From NCBI GenBank assembly GCA_038380435.1, contig JAWZYU010000020.1, forward strand, positions 45,912,307 through 45,976,306: a stretch of DNA of 64,000 nucleotides, given 5' to 3'. Below are positions 53,893 through 64,000 of the stretch, in pieces (position 1 is the stretch's first letter; each line of letters begins with the position of its first letter). Below the pieces are notes generated by a model. It worked only from the letters and a program-made list of their open reading frames with translations, was not told the origin of the DNA and ran no database searches. The translations under genes and the position numbers were made by a program. Source of the stretch: Ryuthela nishihirai. Lineage: Eukaryota; Arthropoda; Arachnida; Araneae; Heptathelidae.

Positions 53893-54159
53893 GTAAGTAT
53901 TAACTTCTGATTATCAATTCAAAACTTGTTTTAAATTGTTAATGTGAAGTCTTTTTATTTGAAGTACTGAATTAGTTTTCCAGTATTATTATCTGGTGGT
54001 GATGCATTTGCCATAAGGTTAATTACTGTCATTGAGGCACATGCTATGAATATTAGTCTACAGTTAAATTATACCACAACTTATATCAATAGTTTGGCTA
54101 GTGTAGATAATATCATGATCTGGAGAATGATATATGAAATGTCACAAGTTCTCTTGTTG

Positions 54160-54330
54160 CAATGCTGCCTTGGTGGTGTAGCGGTATCACATTGGCTCAT
54201 GGTGGTCTGCCACTGGCCTGGATTTGAGTCCCAGGATGACATGGTTGTATGTTTGTATGTTATATGAGGAACCAGGATGACAAGCATGATAGAGCTAAGT
54301 TATATCTATCATTTTTAAATAAAAAATAAA
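54160..54330 (+). mobile_element. tRNA-headed SINE4
   Basis: CTTGGTGGTGTAGCGGTATC (A box) and GGATTTGAGTCCCAGG (B box) at tRNA spacing, then ATGAGGAACCAGGATGACAA and an ATAAAAAATAAAAA tail. The head resembles tRNA-Gly. No second copy in the window. Confidence 0.55.
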
Positions 54331-54621
54331 AATTTACTAGCAAAAAAAAAGATAGTAATGTTATTTTTGAAGATAGAGCATCATTACAAGGCAGATACTG
54401 TACTTTTGTGAATAGATGTGTAATCTATGATAAAAGATAAAATTTTTAATTTTCTTAAGCCCAAGTAAACATATGGCTTAATGTGATGTTTCTTAGACAT
54501 TAATAATGCCCAGTTAAAATGCTGTTAAAAACTTGTAGATTTTTGAACTAAATAAACTGAAATTATATAAATATTTTTCAGAATTTTTGTTTCATAAAAA
54601 TAAAAGGTCTAGTACTAGCAA

Positions 54622-54964
54622 GTTGGGTTGTTTTACCTCTAAATGGCTTTTTTTTTTTTGCACACAATGGTTTAATTGAGTGATTAATATGAGGGCTCAG
54701 AGAAGGTTGGGGGAAAGGGAACCCACTGGACACTGTTAGGAGATAGATGGTAGCCTCCTGTCAAGGCCATCCAGCATGTTCTTTATTGTGCATATAGATG
54801 GCTTTCTTGCACATGGGGCCATGGCTTAACATCCCATCTGATGGATAGGACCTTTCCAAGCGTATTGGGGTCCACTTCCTGACCGAGAGCAGGGTGCGGT
54901 TTAGTGGAGATAAATCTCAATGCTGGCACAGGTGAGACACAAGCCTGGTGCACTATCAGCTGCA
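54622..54964 (-). mobile_element. SINE2, nearly complete, diverged
   Basis: GGGTTGTTTTACCTCTAAAT, GCTCAGAGAAGGTTGGGGGA, AAGGCCATCCAGCATGTTCT, GGCCATGGCTTAACATCCCA, GTGGAGATAAATCTCAATGC, then the head eroded to GCACTATCAGCTGC. It is followed by C16 (54965-54980) and directly by a TTAA element. Confidence 0.85.
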
Positions 54965-54981
54965 CCCCCCCCCCCCCCCCA

Positions 54982-55972
54982 TTAAACCCTTTCCAAGTCT
55001 ATCTATTTTTTCACTCTGATCAGGCAAAAAAAAATAACTTTACAGCTTTTTTTGCCAAATAACTAATGAAAGGAATTATGGCATGTTATGTGCCAAATTA
55101 ATCAGGATTTAATTCTGGGTTTTCTGAAAATAAAATATTTAGCAAAAAAGATGAATAGTTTTATTTTAATAAGACTTTTAGAGTCATGTGGTAAAAAAAA
55201 TGCACTGGCAACACAAATAAAAATTTATTTAAAACACACTAATAGACAGAAATTATTATAATACGCATGAATAGAAGGGCTATTTATTTCTGAATAACAA
55301 CAAAAAAATTTCTTGTTTAAACATTTCTTCCATTTTGTAATTTTTTCCTTCTTACCATACTTTGAGAAAAGGCCAGGCTTGGTGCAGAGTCCAATAAACA
55401 AGTCAATTTTAGAATATTTTTAATAATTAACTAATCTACAGAAATAGGTCATGTTATATACCATATTAAGGAGAATTTAATTGAGGTAAAACAAACATTG
55501 TATTAACATATTAATTTTAATAACACTTTTTACAGTGGTATACAGAAAATATAGGTGCATATTTCATAATTACTTCCAAAACCTTCTGTTTTTAAAAATA
55601 GAAATTTTTTGTTAAATTTTAGGAGATTTTCGAAAATTCAAGCAAAAATATGGTGATAATAGTTCAGATCAAACTTGTGAGCTTAAATCAGGTGATTGCT
55701 TCAATACAGAATAGCGTTAACAAACAAATCAGCAATACCGTATAGCGCTTCTAAAATATGGCAATCAGATGGCTTTATCGAATTATTTATATTGTAGTTT
55801 AATAAAATGTGCATCAAATTAAAAAAGAGAATGTTATTTTTCAAGCTTGAATTACGTATTTTTAAAAGATATATGTAAGAAAATTTTCAAATGGCAATTA
55901 AAAAAAAAAAATCGAAGTTTCATGTGTTGCACAAAAAATGTCTATAGATGTCCTTGGCCTGGGAAGGGTTAA
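54982..55972. mobile_element. TTAA-flanked element, 983 bp
   Basis: TTAA at 54982-54985 and 55969-55972. The segment between starts ACCCTTTCCAAGTCTATCTA and its complement from the other end starts CCCTTCCCAGGCCAAGGACA, with further pairing (ATCTAT, T-runs) inside. piggyBac-type target and ends. No intact transposase; AT-rich internal frames only. Confidence 0.5.
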
Positions 55973-58747
55973 TAGTAGTGATGATTAAGATTAAATATCA
56001 GTCTTGACTGAATGTTGAACAGGAGTTTCAAGTGCCTCACAAATGATACCCACATTTGGCTTACTCTGGCAAAAAAAATTAAGATCAAATTTCCCACTAG
56101 AAGTTAATTCTAGGTACTGTGAGGAATTTTTTTTTAACCAAACCTCTTTGTATTTTTATTTGTTCTGCTTGACCTAAATGTAAATACATAATATTTTTGC
56201 AACATAATTGTAAATCAAATTATATAAAGATTATAAATGCTATATACTGAAAAAGTCTCAATGTAAATAAATTATGTAGATTTCAGATTAAAAGTTTATG
56301 ATTACTGGAGACTACATATTGAGATTCAGAGAGTAAAGTGAATTGATACTTTGGTTTGCAATTTTTTTGGAGGTGGGTGGGGAAGTGAATTTTTTTCCTT
56401 GGAGTCATTATGTTAGGATATGTGTAAATAAAACTTAATGTTCTGTAATTCTTTAGATTATTTCCAGTATTTGCTCCTCTTCAATGCACTTATCATGAAT
56501 CATTACATTGTCTTAACCTTAATTTTGAGTCATATATAGCATATTCATAGTTACTTTTTGAGGAGCTTGGAATGAAGTTAATTCTTAATATGAGTTTCTT
56601 GCAATATTTGTTATTTCTAATTATTTATTCAAACTTTGTCAGAATGCTGTGGTTTTTACCTCTGCCTGGCAAGGGCAGCTGTCATTTCATGTGGAATATA
56701 AGCTTTGTTTGTATAGATAATCAAGTTTGATTTTTTTTTATGTGCCATTTCTCATGGAAAGGTCAACCAATGCAGAGCATATTCTACATAATTTCTTTAA
56801 AGCTAATGCAACATTCTTCTAGAACTATTGCAGGTTTCCAAAACAGAAAGGCAACACATTACTTATTCCCCTTCCCCACCTGATTTGGACTTTGATCCAC
56901 TCCTTATTTGAACCCGTAATCCAGCTGCCTGAGTATTGCTAAGCTAGCACAAATACCATTGAAGCATTGGTTTGTATCCATAAAGAAAAAAGTTTTAACC
57001 TTTATGGTCTAATCCCCCCTCCCCAATCACACACAAAGGTCCATTTGATATTAACCTTTGCAGCCCACTGTTGGACTCAGTTCAACATTGGACCAGGACA
57101 GAGAAATAGCAAGGTCAGATTTAGTCTGACAAGGGATCCCAAAGAGTTTGCAAGAAAAAATTTGCATTCAACTTAAAATTGTCAGTAGGTTATAGAATTG
57201 TTTTTTAGACATGTTTCTCAAGTTACGTTTTTGAAACAACTTTGGCATAATTTCAGAGATAATAACAGCTACTTATATTCATTATACAGATTCAGATATA
57301 AAATTATAAAGATGTTACCAACACAGAGCTGCCAACTACGATTTTATTGAATTTCCTCTGATTTTTGGTTTAAAATATGATTTAGGGTTTCTTCAGTTTT
57401 AACACTGATGGAAATCTGCCTCCAAATTGTACAGCATTTTTGCCCTTTTCCTAAAAATAGAATGTTAATGAAAGGGAAGAATTGTTTTCAATTTAGGTCT
57501 TTTACTGTACTAAAGATTCAACTGTGTTCCCACTCCCTAATCTGTGCATGCTTGTGGATCTCACTGTAATGCTCCAAAGTATGTTAACTTTACTTTGCCA
57601 GATAGCTTATATTCTCAGGTGCCAGGCAATTAATCTTGCTGATAAATTAAATAAGGGTTTTTTTTAATTGTGTTAGACAAGAAAAGAACTTAAATGATTC
57701 TCTTAAAGTTAAAAAAGTAGCTAAATATTTTTAAACAAACTCTGCTCAAGAGAAAAAAAAGATAAATTCCAAACACAAATTTCATAAAATAAATAACTGT
57801 TTATTCAAAATCTAATCTCACCAAATAATCAACACTTCTGAACTTAACTTGCTCCTCACTAAGCAGCTTCTACAACTAATCTCCTTCTCCCACTTCACAT
57901 CACCAACTAACACGTCACCAACTAAAACATCACCCACTGACTAAATCACTGTGACCTAACATCACTTGTTATACAACTTGGTGTGCAAACTGACACATAC
58001 ATTTGCATATGATGATCACACACTCGCACTAGATATGACATAAGCAAGTGTGTCCTGTAGCAGAATTGCACAATCGCAACTCCTTTAATGGAACGAGCAG
58101 GAGAATGATGGATCAACTTAAAACTCCAAAATGATAAATAATGTAAATAAAACTAGTTAAGGAAAAGTAAAAGTGAATGGATGAACTATCACATCACCTG
58201 CACCATCAATCAGAAGAAATCCTCCAGCTAACCATTTGTAGACAACACATGGCAAAGTCCACACCTAAATTCTTTCACTGATTTCAAGGTAATAGATTGT
58301 TGTTAAATTGGTGTTTATTGAACCTATACCCAATTCTCTTGACTCTGGCCAACTAAATGTTAATTAGATTACTTAAAATCGAAAACTTCAGAGTGAAGGA
58401 GATAATACAGATTAAAGAATTTCCCTGATCTGTGGGATATGATTGACATTGCAACTGGAATGGGTTTCATTCATGTCTATTGTTATCTGGGTTGGACTAT
58501 TGGGTTGATGAGGGATTAAAACTTTTTTTTTTCCTAGAGTTGAGGCACTTTTAATTATAATCAATTACGCACTTTATGTTCTTTACTGTTATTTTATTTC
58601 CTATTGCATTTTGCTTGTCATTTGTTTGCCAATGTCAGTTTTGGTTTGCCATAACATAGTAACCTGGCAGCTGATCACAAGAGGTATGCATTTGGATTGT
58701 TTTAAAACCAAGCTACATGAAAATGCCACTCAGAGACTATTAGTCAA
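55973..58747. other. no gene seen (about 2.8 kb of Rap1 intron)
   Basis: AT-rich. A short direct repeat of CACCAACTAA words lies at about 57900-57935. Nothing else recognised. Confidence 0.5.
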
Positions 58748-59330
58748 TTATTAATAAATGAGTGATATTTACATATTGATTGTTAGTTATTAATAATTAG
58801 TTATTAGGCTAACTTTTGTTAATATCAAAAACCTACAGATGTAGTGACTTGGCTGCAGTAAGCCAGTTCTTCCCTTGCCCACATGACAAGCTGCCACTGC
58901 CTATGATACAAGCACTTAAAAAAAAGTCACAATGTTATTGTCCCCAATGTTATTGTAATGCCTAACTTTTGAAATATATTAATTTATTTATTATTAATCA
59001 GGGAATGATGCCTACATATTGAATATTGATTATTAGTATTTAGGTTAATTTTCTTTAATATCAAAAACTTCTGCTGGTTCCATGGGATTATATATGGGTA
59101 AAACATATGGATGCAGTTCAGTAGGCTGCAAACTGCCAACAACCCAAGCACTGTGCAAAGAAAAAAAGCTATTTGGGAGTGGGGTGCAATAATTGTTGTT
59201 ATTCTCTTTGTATTGCAAATGTTAAATTTTGTAATATATCTATTGTTAATCATTGGTTGATGCACACTATATAATGTTGATTATTAGCGATTGAGTTAAA
59301 TTTCATTAATATGAAGAAGTACTCATACCA
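58748..59330. repeat. tandem repeat, about 250-bp unit, 2.3 copies
   Basis: Blocks ACATATTGA(T/A)T(G/A)TT(A)...TTAATATCAAAAAC recur at 58748-58840, 58983-59075 and 59240-59325. Units are diverged 20-30%. Confidence 0.6.
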
Positions 59331-59639
59331 GAAATGTAACTAAACTGATTTAAGCTTTTTATGTTATATTTCATATAAGATAGAAAATTAGATTCATAAT
59401 CAGTTAATGGGTAAGATAAAAAGATTATCGCTAAACTCAGATTGTTTGAATGTGAAGGTTTTCACCCATAACCACAGGGCACACAAGGTGCTGAGACTTT
59501 ATGTTATATAAATGTTTTTTTTTTTGCTAATAACTAGTAACTAATATTCAATATGTTGGTACACCTGCAGTTTACTGTACTCACTCAATAAATGGTGTCA
59601 CAAATGGTTTCAGAAATTTCATCTTATTCATTATTCTCA

Positions 59640-61330
59640 AGCAGCCATGGGCCACTGAGGTCCAACGAGATTATGTAATTTAGTTCTCCAAACACATCTC
59701 TCCTGAGTTACATCTTTTGCATCTCGCCACTGTAGAGAAATTCTAATGAGGTCCTGTTTGACATTGTTTGCACACTGCATTAGAGGTCTTCCTCTCTTTC
59801 TGAAGACTTTAGACACTGTTCATAATCATATTTGCTAATGTATAGTTATGCATACGGGCAACATGGCCAAACCAATGGAGTCTCTGCACAATATGCTGCT
59901 CAAAAGAGGTTGCTGACTCCTTTGCCTAACCTCATCCTTAATTTACAAAGTTGAACCACCTAATGCTCAAGAGGGGCGGGGGTGGCTCAGTCGGTAGCGC
60001 GCCAGGCTCGTAATCTGTAGTTCCCAGGTTCGAGTCCCAGCTGGGTCAGCGTTGAGATTTATCTCCGCAAAATTCCCCGCCCTGTCCACGGTCAGTAGGG
60101 GACACCGATGGGCTTGGAAAGGCCGCCGTCCGTCGGATGGGACGTTAAGCCGTGGCCCCGTGTGCGGGAGAGCCATACCCTGTGCACGTTAAAGAACACG
60201 CTGGATGGCCTTGACGGGAGGCTACCATCTGTCTCCCAACAGCTGTTCCAGTGGGTCCCCTCCCCCAACCTTCTCTGAGCCTTCGGGGTCCATGTGACCT
60301 GGCCATTTAGCCCATGGTGTGCAAAAAAGTGCCGCTCAGAGGTAAAACAACCCAACCTAATGCTCAAGATACTGCATAAGCATCAAGAGTCAAAAGCATC
60401 AAGTTTCCTGCTATCTTGTTTACAAAAGGTCCAAATTTCACTACCATAACTAACCTTAGAAAGAACCAAACTATTATACAGTCTAATTTTAATCTTTAGG
60501 TGTATACGGCTATTCCTTCACACTCTCCATATATTCTTAAAAGTTCCAGTAGCAATCCCTATTCATCTGTTAATCTCATGCTGCACATCCCCAGTGTCTG
60601 TTACATAATTGCCAAGGTAATTAAACTGAGACACTTGCTCAAGGGTGCAACTATTCAAATTAACTGAACCTCATCCTGCCTGACCAATTTTCATCATTTA
60701 GGTTTCTCTCTGTTTATCACCAAATCTACTCTGCAACCAATCTCATTAACAGCTCTAATGAAAAGAGTTCATCTTATCAACATCGTTTGCCAAAAGGGCC
60801 AAATCATCAACATAATCTAAATTAGAAATTTTCAGATCTCTAGACCTTTTAAGCCAAAAACTTTCCATTGCAGGGAATTTTGCACAACACAATCAATAAC
60901 CAAACTAAAGAGAATAGGCGATAAAATGCACCCTTGTCGAACACCAGAAGCAGCGCTAAACCAATTGCTAAAAGCCTTACCAACTCTCACACATGACTCA
61001 ATGTTATTATGTAGATCTTTCCTTATCTAATTTGTGTGGTATGCCATATGATCTCACAATCAATGGAGTCAAAAGCCTTTTTGAAATCTGCAGAACTAGT
61101 AACCATAGGTTTCTGAAACTTTAAAAATTTCTCAAGAATCTGTCTAAGCAAAAAAATCTGATCTACACATTCCCTACCACTTCTGAATCCACACTGCTCA
61201 TCACATAGTTGTCTGTCAACCAGATTCTTAATTCTGTTAAGCACAATCATGCAAATAATTTTACCTGAAACAGAAAGTAGGCTGAGAGGCCACATTTTGT
61301 AACCCTCTGGGTCACTTTCTACTTGCAAGC
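59640..61330 (-). pseudogene. LINE-A reverse transcriptase and 3' end with nested SINE2
   Basis: The minus strand from 61328 reads QVESDPEGYKMWPLSLLSVS, GKIICMIVLNRIKNLVDRQL, CDEQCGFRSGRECVDQIFLL and VTSSADFKKAFDSIDCEIIW, the RT blocks of the same LINE family as 46260-47505, here extending further 5'. It continues through NREK-type and KAKYDG-type segments with frameshifts to the 3' tip (GGACCTCAGTGGCCCATGGC, TGCTTG) at 59640. It is interrupted at 59973-60354 by SINE2. The 5' endonuclease domain is missing. Confidence 0.9.
59973..60354 (+). mobile_element. SINE2, full length and best preserved, 15-bp target duplication
   Basis: ACCTAATGCTCAAGA at 59958-59972 and 60355-60369. Head GGTGGCTCAGTCGGTAGCGC (A box) and GGTTCGAGTCCC (B box), body GGGACACCGATGGGCTTGGA, GGACGTTAAGCCGTGGCCCC, and tail CAGAGGTAAAACAACCCA. 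CpG-rich and little changed, so recent. It defines SINE2 as a 382-bp element. Confidence 0.97.
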
Positions 61331-61471
61331 CACAGGTTGGTAGCTACTGCTTTATGTAGTTGTTTTGAATTGTGAAGATGTTCTCAGTTTAAATTAATTG
61401 TAAAGTGTTTAGACATTCTCATATGGACTCTGATTAGAATTAACCACATAAAGCATGTTTTAATTTTTTTT

Positions 61472-61512
61472 TTTACTTTTTACTGCTATTACTAATAGCA
61501 GTAAAAAGTAAA
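61472..61512. repeat. perfect palindrome, 20-bp arms
   Basis: Arms 61472-61491 and 61493-61512, one-base centre. Confidence 0.95.
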
Positions 61513-61997
61513 CCATTTTTCATTACAGGTCAAATTGTTAAGCTGTTTCATTGATAATTAACACTTTCAGCACTCTGGCAGTACATGTATAATGAATTTA
61601 TTATTCTTCAAAGTTCTATAGCTACACATGTGTGATGTCATTAATTACTTATTTAAATGCTTGGTAGCACTATTTTTTATGACTTGATGGGAAATGTTTG
61701 CTCCCACTTGTTTGTAATGGAATGGAAAGCCACTTTCAAAGCTCCCTAATATTGAAAATAAACCTTTTACACAAAAACTGCTATTGGCGATAAATTGTAG
61801 ATGTCACTAAATCTCTCTAAATATATTTCCCACAATATTTGTTTAATATTTAAAGAATGAATGGGAGCTGAAGCATTTTATCTTCAACTTTTGACACTTG
61901 TGAAAAAGATACTTCAATAGATAAAACACAACTCATTGTAACAATTTGTTCACTAACATAAATATCTGAAGTTTGTATGACTTTTTTTAAGTTTTCA

Positions 61998-62198
61998 TCA
62001 ATTTGGAGGCAATGTGAAAGTGTCGTCTGCTGGTAAATGGCCCCGCTTCAATGACTCTTTAAATATTGATTGAAAATTGTCGAAAATTGCCACTGTCACA
62101 TTGCTTCCAAATGCTATTTCTTGGGCTGCTTCGGTTACCTTTAATGTTTTTCCAGTAATGATGTAAAATTGCACAATTTCAATACCAAACTCACTCAT
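61998..62198 (-). other. open frame of 66 codons, unrecognised
   Basis: MSEFGIEIVQFYIITGKTLK, then EIAFGSNVTVAIFDNFQSIF and KRGHLPADDTFTLPPN before a TGA. The composition is protein-like (few low-complexity stretches). No splice site pairs were found. It may be the C-terminal remnant of a mobile-element or retrocopied protein; I cannot name it. Confidence 0.25.
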
Positions 62199-62545
62199 TT
62201 GTACACATTTCTAATGATAAATCTTATTACTAAATTCAGAGGTATGCAAATACAACATGGTGATGTGTCACTGTACACATTTTGCACGGCAAAAAATTCA
62301 TAGACTTACGAATCACTCTAGTATAATATTGGTAAATTCCCCATTTATATATATATATGTACAAACAAGCAAACAGTTTATTAATGTTTTTTAATCAGTA
62401 TGTCAATACGTTTTACTAACAAACACCAAACATATTGTCAAGAAATTGTAGGTTTGAATTCCACTCCATTATTTTTCCCCCTAGCTATTGTTTTGTTTAC
62501 AATTAATACATTTATAATATATTTTTGTTGGCTAATACTACCATC

Positions 62546-62750
62546 CCAGGGGCCAATTTTAGCTTACTTGGTTACAAATCAAGGAAGACCTAGGTTTGAG
62601 CCCATGATATGGATAGACTTTTTTTTTCTTTGCTGTGTTACTGCTGAGGTCTCACCTTTCTCACAGACTTTTTCTATAATATGTTATACTGACAGACTCC
62701 TGTTAGACGTCTGCAGCAAACAGTTGCTTGAAGGGTAATTTATTATTTGA
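62546..62750 (+). mobile_element. SINE1, diverged full length
   Basis: GGCCAATTTTAGCTTACTTG (A box, eroded), GGTTTGAGCCCATGATAT (B box), GCTGAGGTCTCACCTTTCTC, ACAGACTCCTGTTAGACGTC, CAAACAGTTGCTTGAAGGG. About 100 bp upstream of Rap1 exon 2. Confidence 0.8.
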
Positions 62751-62853
62751 TTTGATGTTGATTTTTTTAGTTGTATTGATGTTGTTTTTTTTTTATATGA
62801 TTTTTTTTGTTGTATTTGATAGTTATTTGATGGACTATTTTTTTAACATTTAG

Positions 62854-62922
62854 ACAGTACAGTTTGTTCAAGGAATTTTTGTAGAAAAATATGATCCAAC
62901 TATAGAAGATAGCTACCGAAAA
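62854..62922 (+). CDS. Rap1: Rap1 GTPase, second coding exon
   Basis: Acceptor TTTTAACATTTAG (ending 62853) and donor GTAAGT (from 62923) bound 23 codons: TVQ followed by FVQGIFVEKYDPTIEDSYRK. This is the switch I/effector region with YDPTIEDSY. FVQGIFVEKY distinguishes Rap1 from Ras (which has IQ-x-HFVDEY there) and from Rap2. Phase 0 at both ends, so it joins directly to the exon ending at 53892. The remaining exons (from residue 43 on, including the switch II and C-terminal CAAX) lie beyond 64000. Confidence 0.97.
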
Positions 62923-64000
62923 GTAAGTAAATTCTAACAACTGGTTTGTATTTGTTTTCTGAAAGCCAAAACATCTATTAAGTTGTGCAAACATTGATAT
63001 GTTACATTTTTCTTTTAAATCCAAATATTAATTTCTTTGTTATAATTAACTCATGTACATATTATAAGAAAATATATATGTGGGAAAAGAGAGCACATGC
63101 ATCCAGATTTCTGCATCATCTGGGTATCTTTTTTACTCTATATAAAACTTGTATGTCAGGTTATAAGGTGTGAAAATTATACAGGGTAATTGTCAATTAG
63201 CTTAGATTTACAACTTCACACATATTTACTAAACTCATCCATCAGTTTTCATATGGTTTTGGTTTAACATAGTAAAAAAAATGCAACTCATATTGTTTTA
63301 CATTATGATAGATTTGGTTTTAAATGGCTTAGATTTGGATTTTTTTTTATGTATATAGATATAATGCATATTAGGAAACGTAGCAGTGATGTTGTGTCAA
63401 GAGATTAGATTGTCTGCCCAAAGTAAAAACTTAATAGTTTTATCTTTTGCTCAAGTTATATTTTTTTCATTGTAAAACAATCTTCTCTCTTAAAAATTTT
63501 TCAAGGTAATCAAAGACACCAACTTTTAACTTATACACAGAGACAGAATAGTTATATCTAGGGTTGGATTTATCTTGTTAGGCACAAGAAGTAGTAATGT
63601 GCACTTACTTCAGCTTTCTTTTTTTAATTTCTATAAAAAATATAGATATGTTACCAAATATCCTAAAAATTAATGTAATAAATTAATACTGTACATTGCA
63701 TATGATTTATAATATTTGGTATGCAGTAATGTTTAAAAATCAAATTATTCAATCTGAAATTTGAGCATTTTATTTTCCTTGCTGTTTTTGCTCTGGAAAT
63801 GAAATTACTCTATTGGGATCCTTCCATGTTGTGTGAAGCAAAAGCTATATTCAAATATCCTTAACTTTAAAATAAGCTTTTGGTGGCAAAATGTCATAAA
63901 AAATAAATTGAAAATTAAAAGAAAATTCCTCAAAATCTAATTTTTAACAATATTTGTAAAATATTAAATTGCAGTATTACTAGTCGCAAGAATTTACCTT
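62923..64000 (+). other. start of next Rap1 intron
   Basis: AT-rich to the end of the window; no third exon recognised. Confidence 0.6.

Larger units (their letters stand above)
53893..62853 (+). other. Rap1 intron (8961 bp) between first two coding exons
   Basis: GT...AG intron. It contains a tRNA-headed SINE4, SINE2, a TTAA element, tandem repeats, a minus-strand LINE-A with a nested SINE2 and SINE1. Confidence 0.9.

Noticed and set aside
60092..60367. 91-codon minus-strand frame with few stops
   Set aside because: It is the reverse strand of the well-preserved SINE2 copy.

Overview
This window looks like AT-rich nuclear DNA from an animal with long, repeat-filled introns. Three observations support that: metazoan-type split genes (Rap1 and Rab GDI exons with GT/AG junctions), several tRNA-headed SINE families, and non-LTR, hAT, pogo and Gypsy-class elements. 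An arthropod fits best, because the first GDI exon reads like the insect form and the Jockey and LTR elements are of arthropod style. The species is not determinable from sequence alone.

Host genes. A Rab GDP-dissociation inhibitor (Gdi) begins at 10658 and runs leftwards; only its 15-codon first exon and a CpG-bearing promoter region are visible. A Rap1 small GTPase runs rightwards. Its ATG exon is at 53805-53892 and its second coding exon at 62854-62922, separated by an intron of about 9 kb. A likely start region lies near 44.1-44.4 kb, with CRE-like and ETS-like motifs. Two weaker gene candidates are an unidentified terminal exon at 37168-37283 (+) and a two-exon small membrane protein (40890-41124 and 42545-42653, minus strand), which may share the 44 kb promoter region divergently with Rap1.

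Mobile DNA, left to right. At 0-9.6 kb there are decayed SINEs, a GIY-YIG/Penelope-like remnant, LINE fragments and a large foldback. At 11-20 kb there are long tandem repeats, a minisatellite and two foldbacks that share the same 28-nt apex. At 22.4-26.1 kb lies a broken LTR retrotransposon carrying a 5S-rRNA-headed SINE and a tRNA-headed SINE. At 26.4-27.4 kb there is a pogo/Tigger fragment. A hAT element (28613-31791, perfect 8-bp target duplication) sits just upstream of a Jockey-type LINE (about 32.0-36.2 kb), which itself carries a SINE with a perfect 12-bp duplication and a 132-bp captured piece of the hAT coding region. From 36 to 62 kb there are repeated copies of one APE-type LINE family, more SINE2 copies, a 510-bp hAT MITE, TTAA-flanked elements and long tandem repeats.

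Recurring themes. (1) A 5S-headed and a tRNA-headed SINE share one body, and that body's 3' end resembles the 3' end of the resident LINE. (2) More than ten near-perfect palindromes with very short or no spacers are scattered through the window, several created inside known repeats, which looks like a local inverted-duplication process. Element boundaries below are by eye; where target duplications are quoted they were read base by base.
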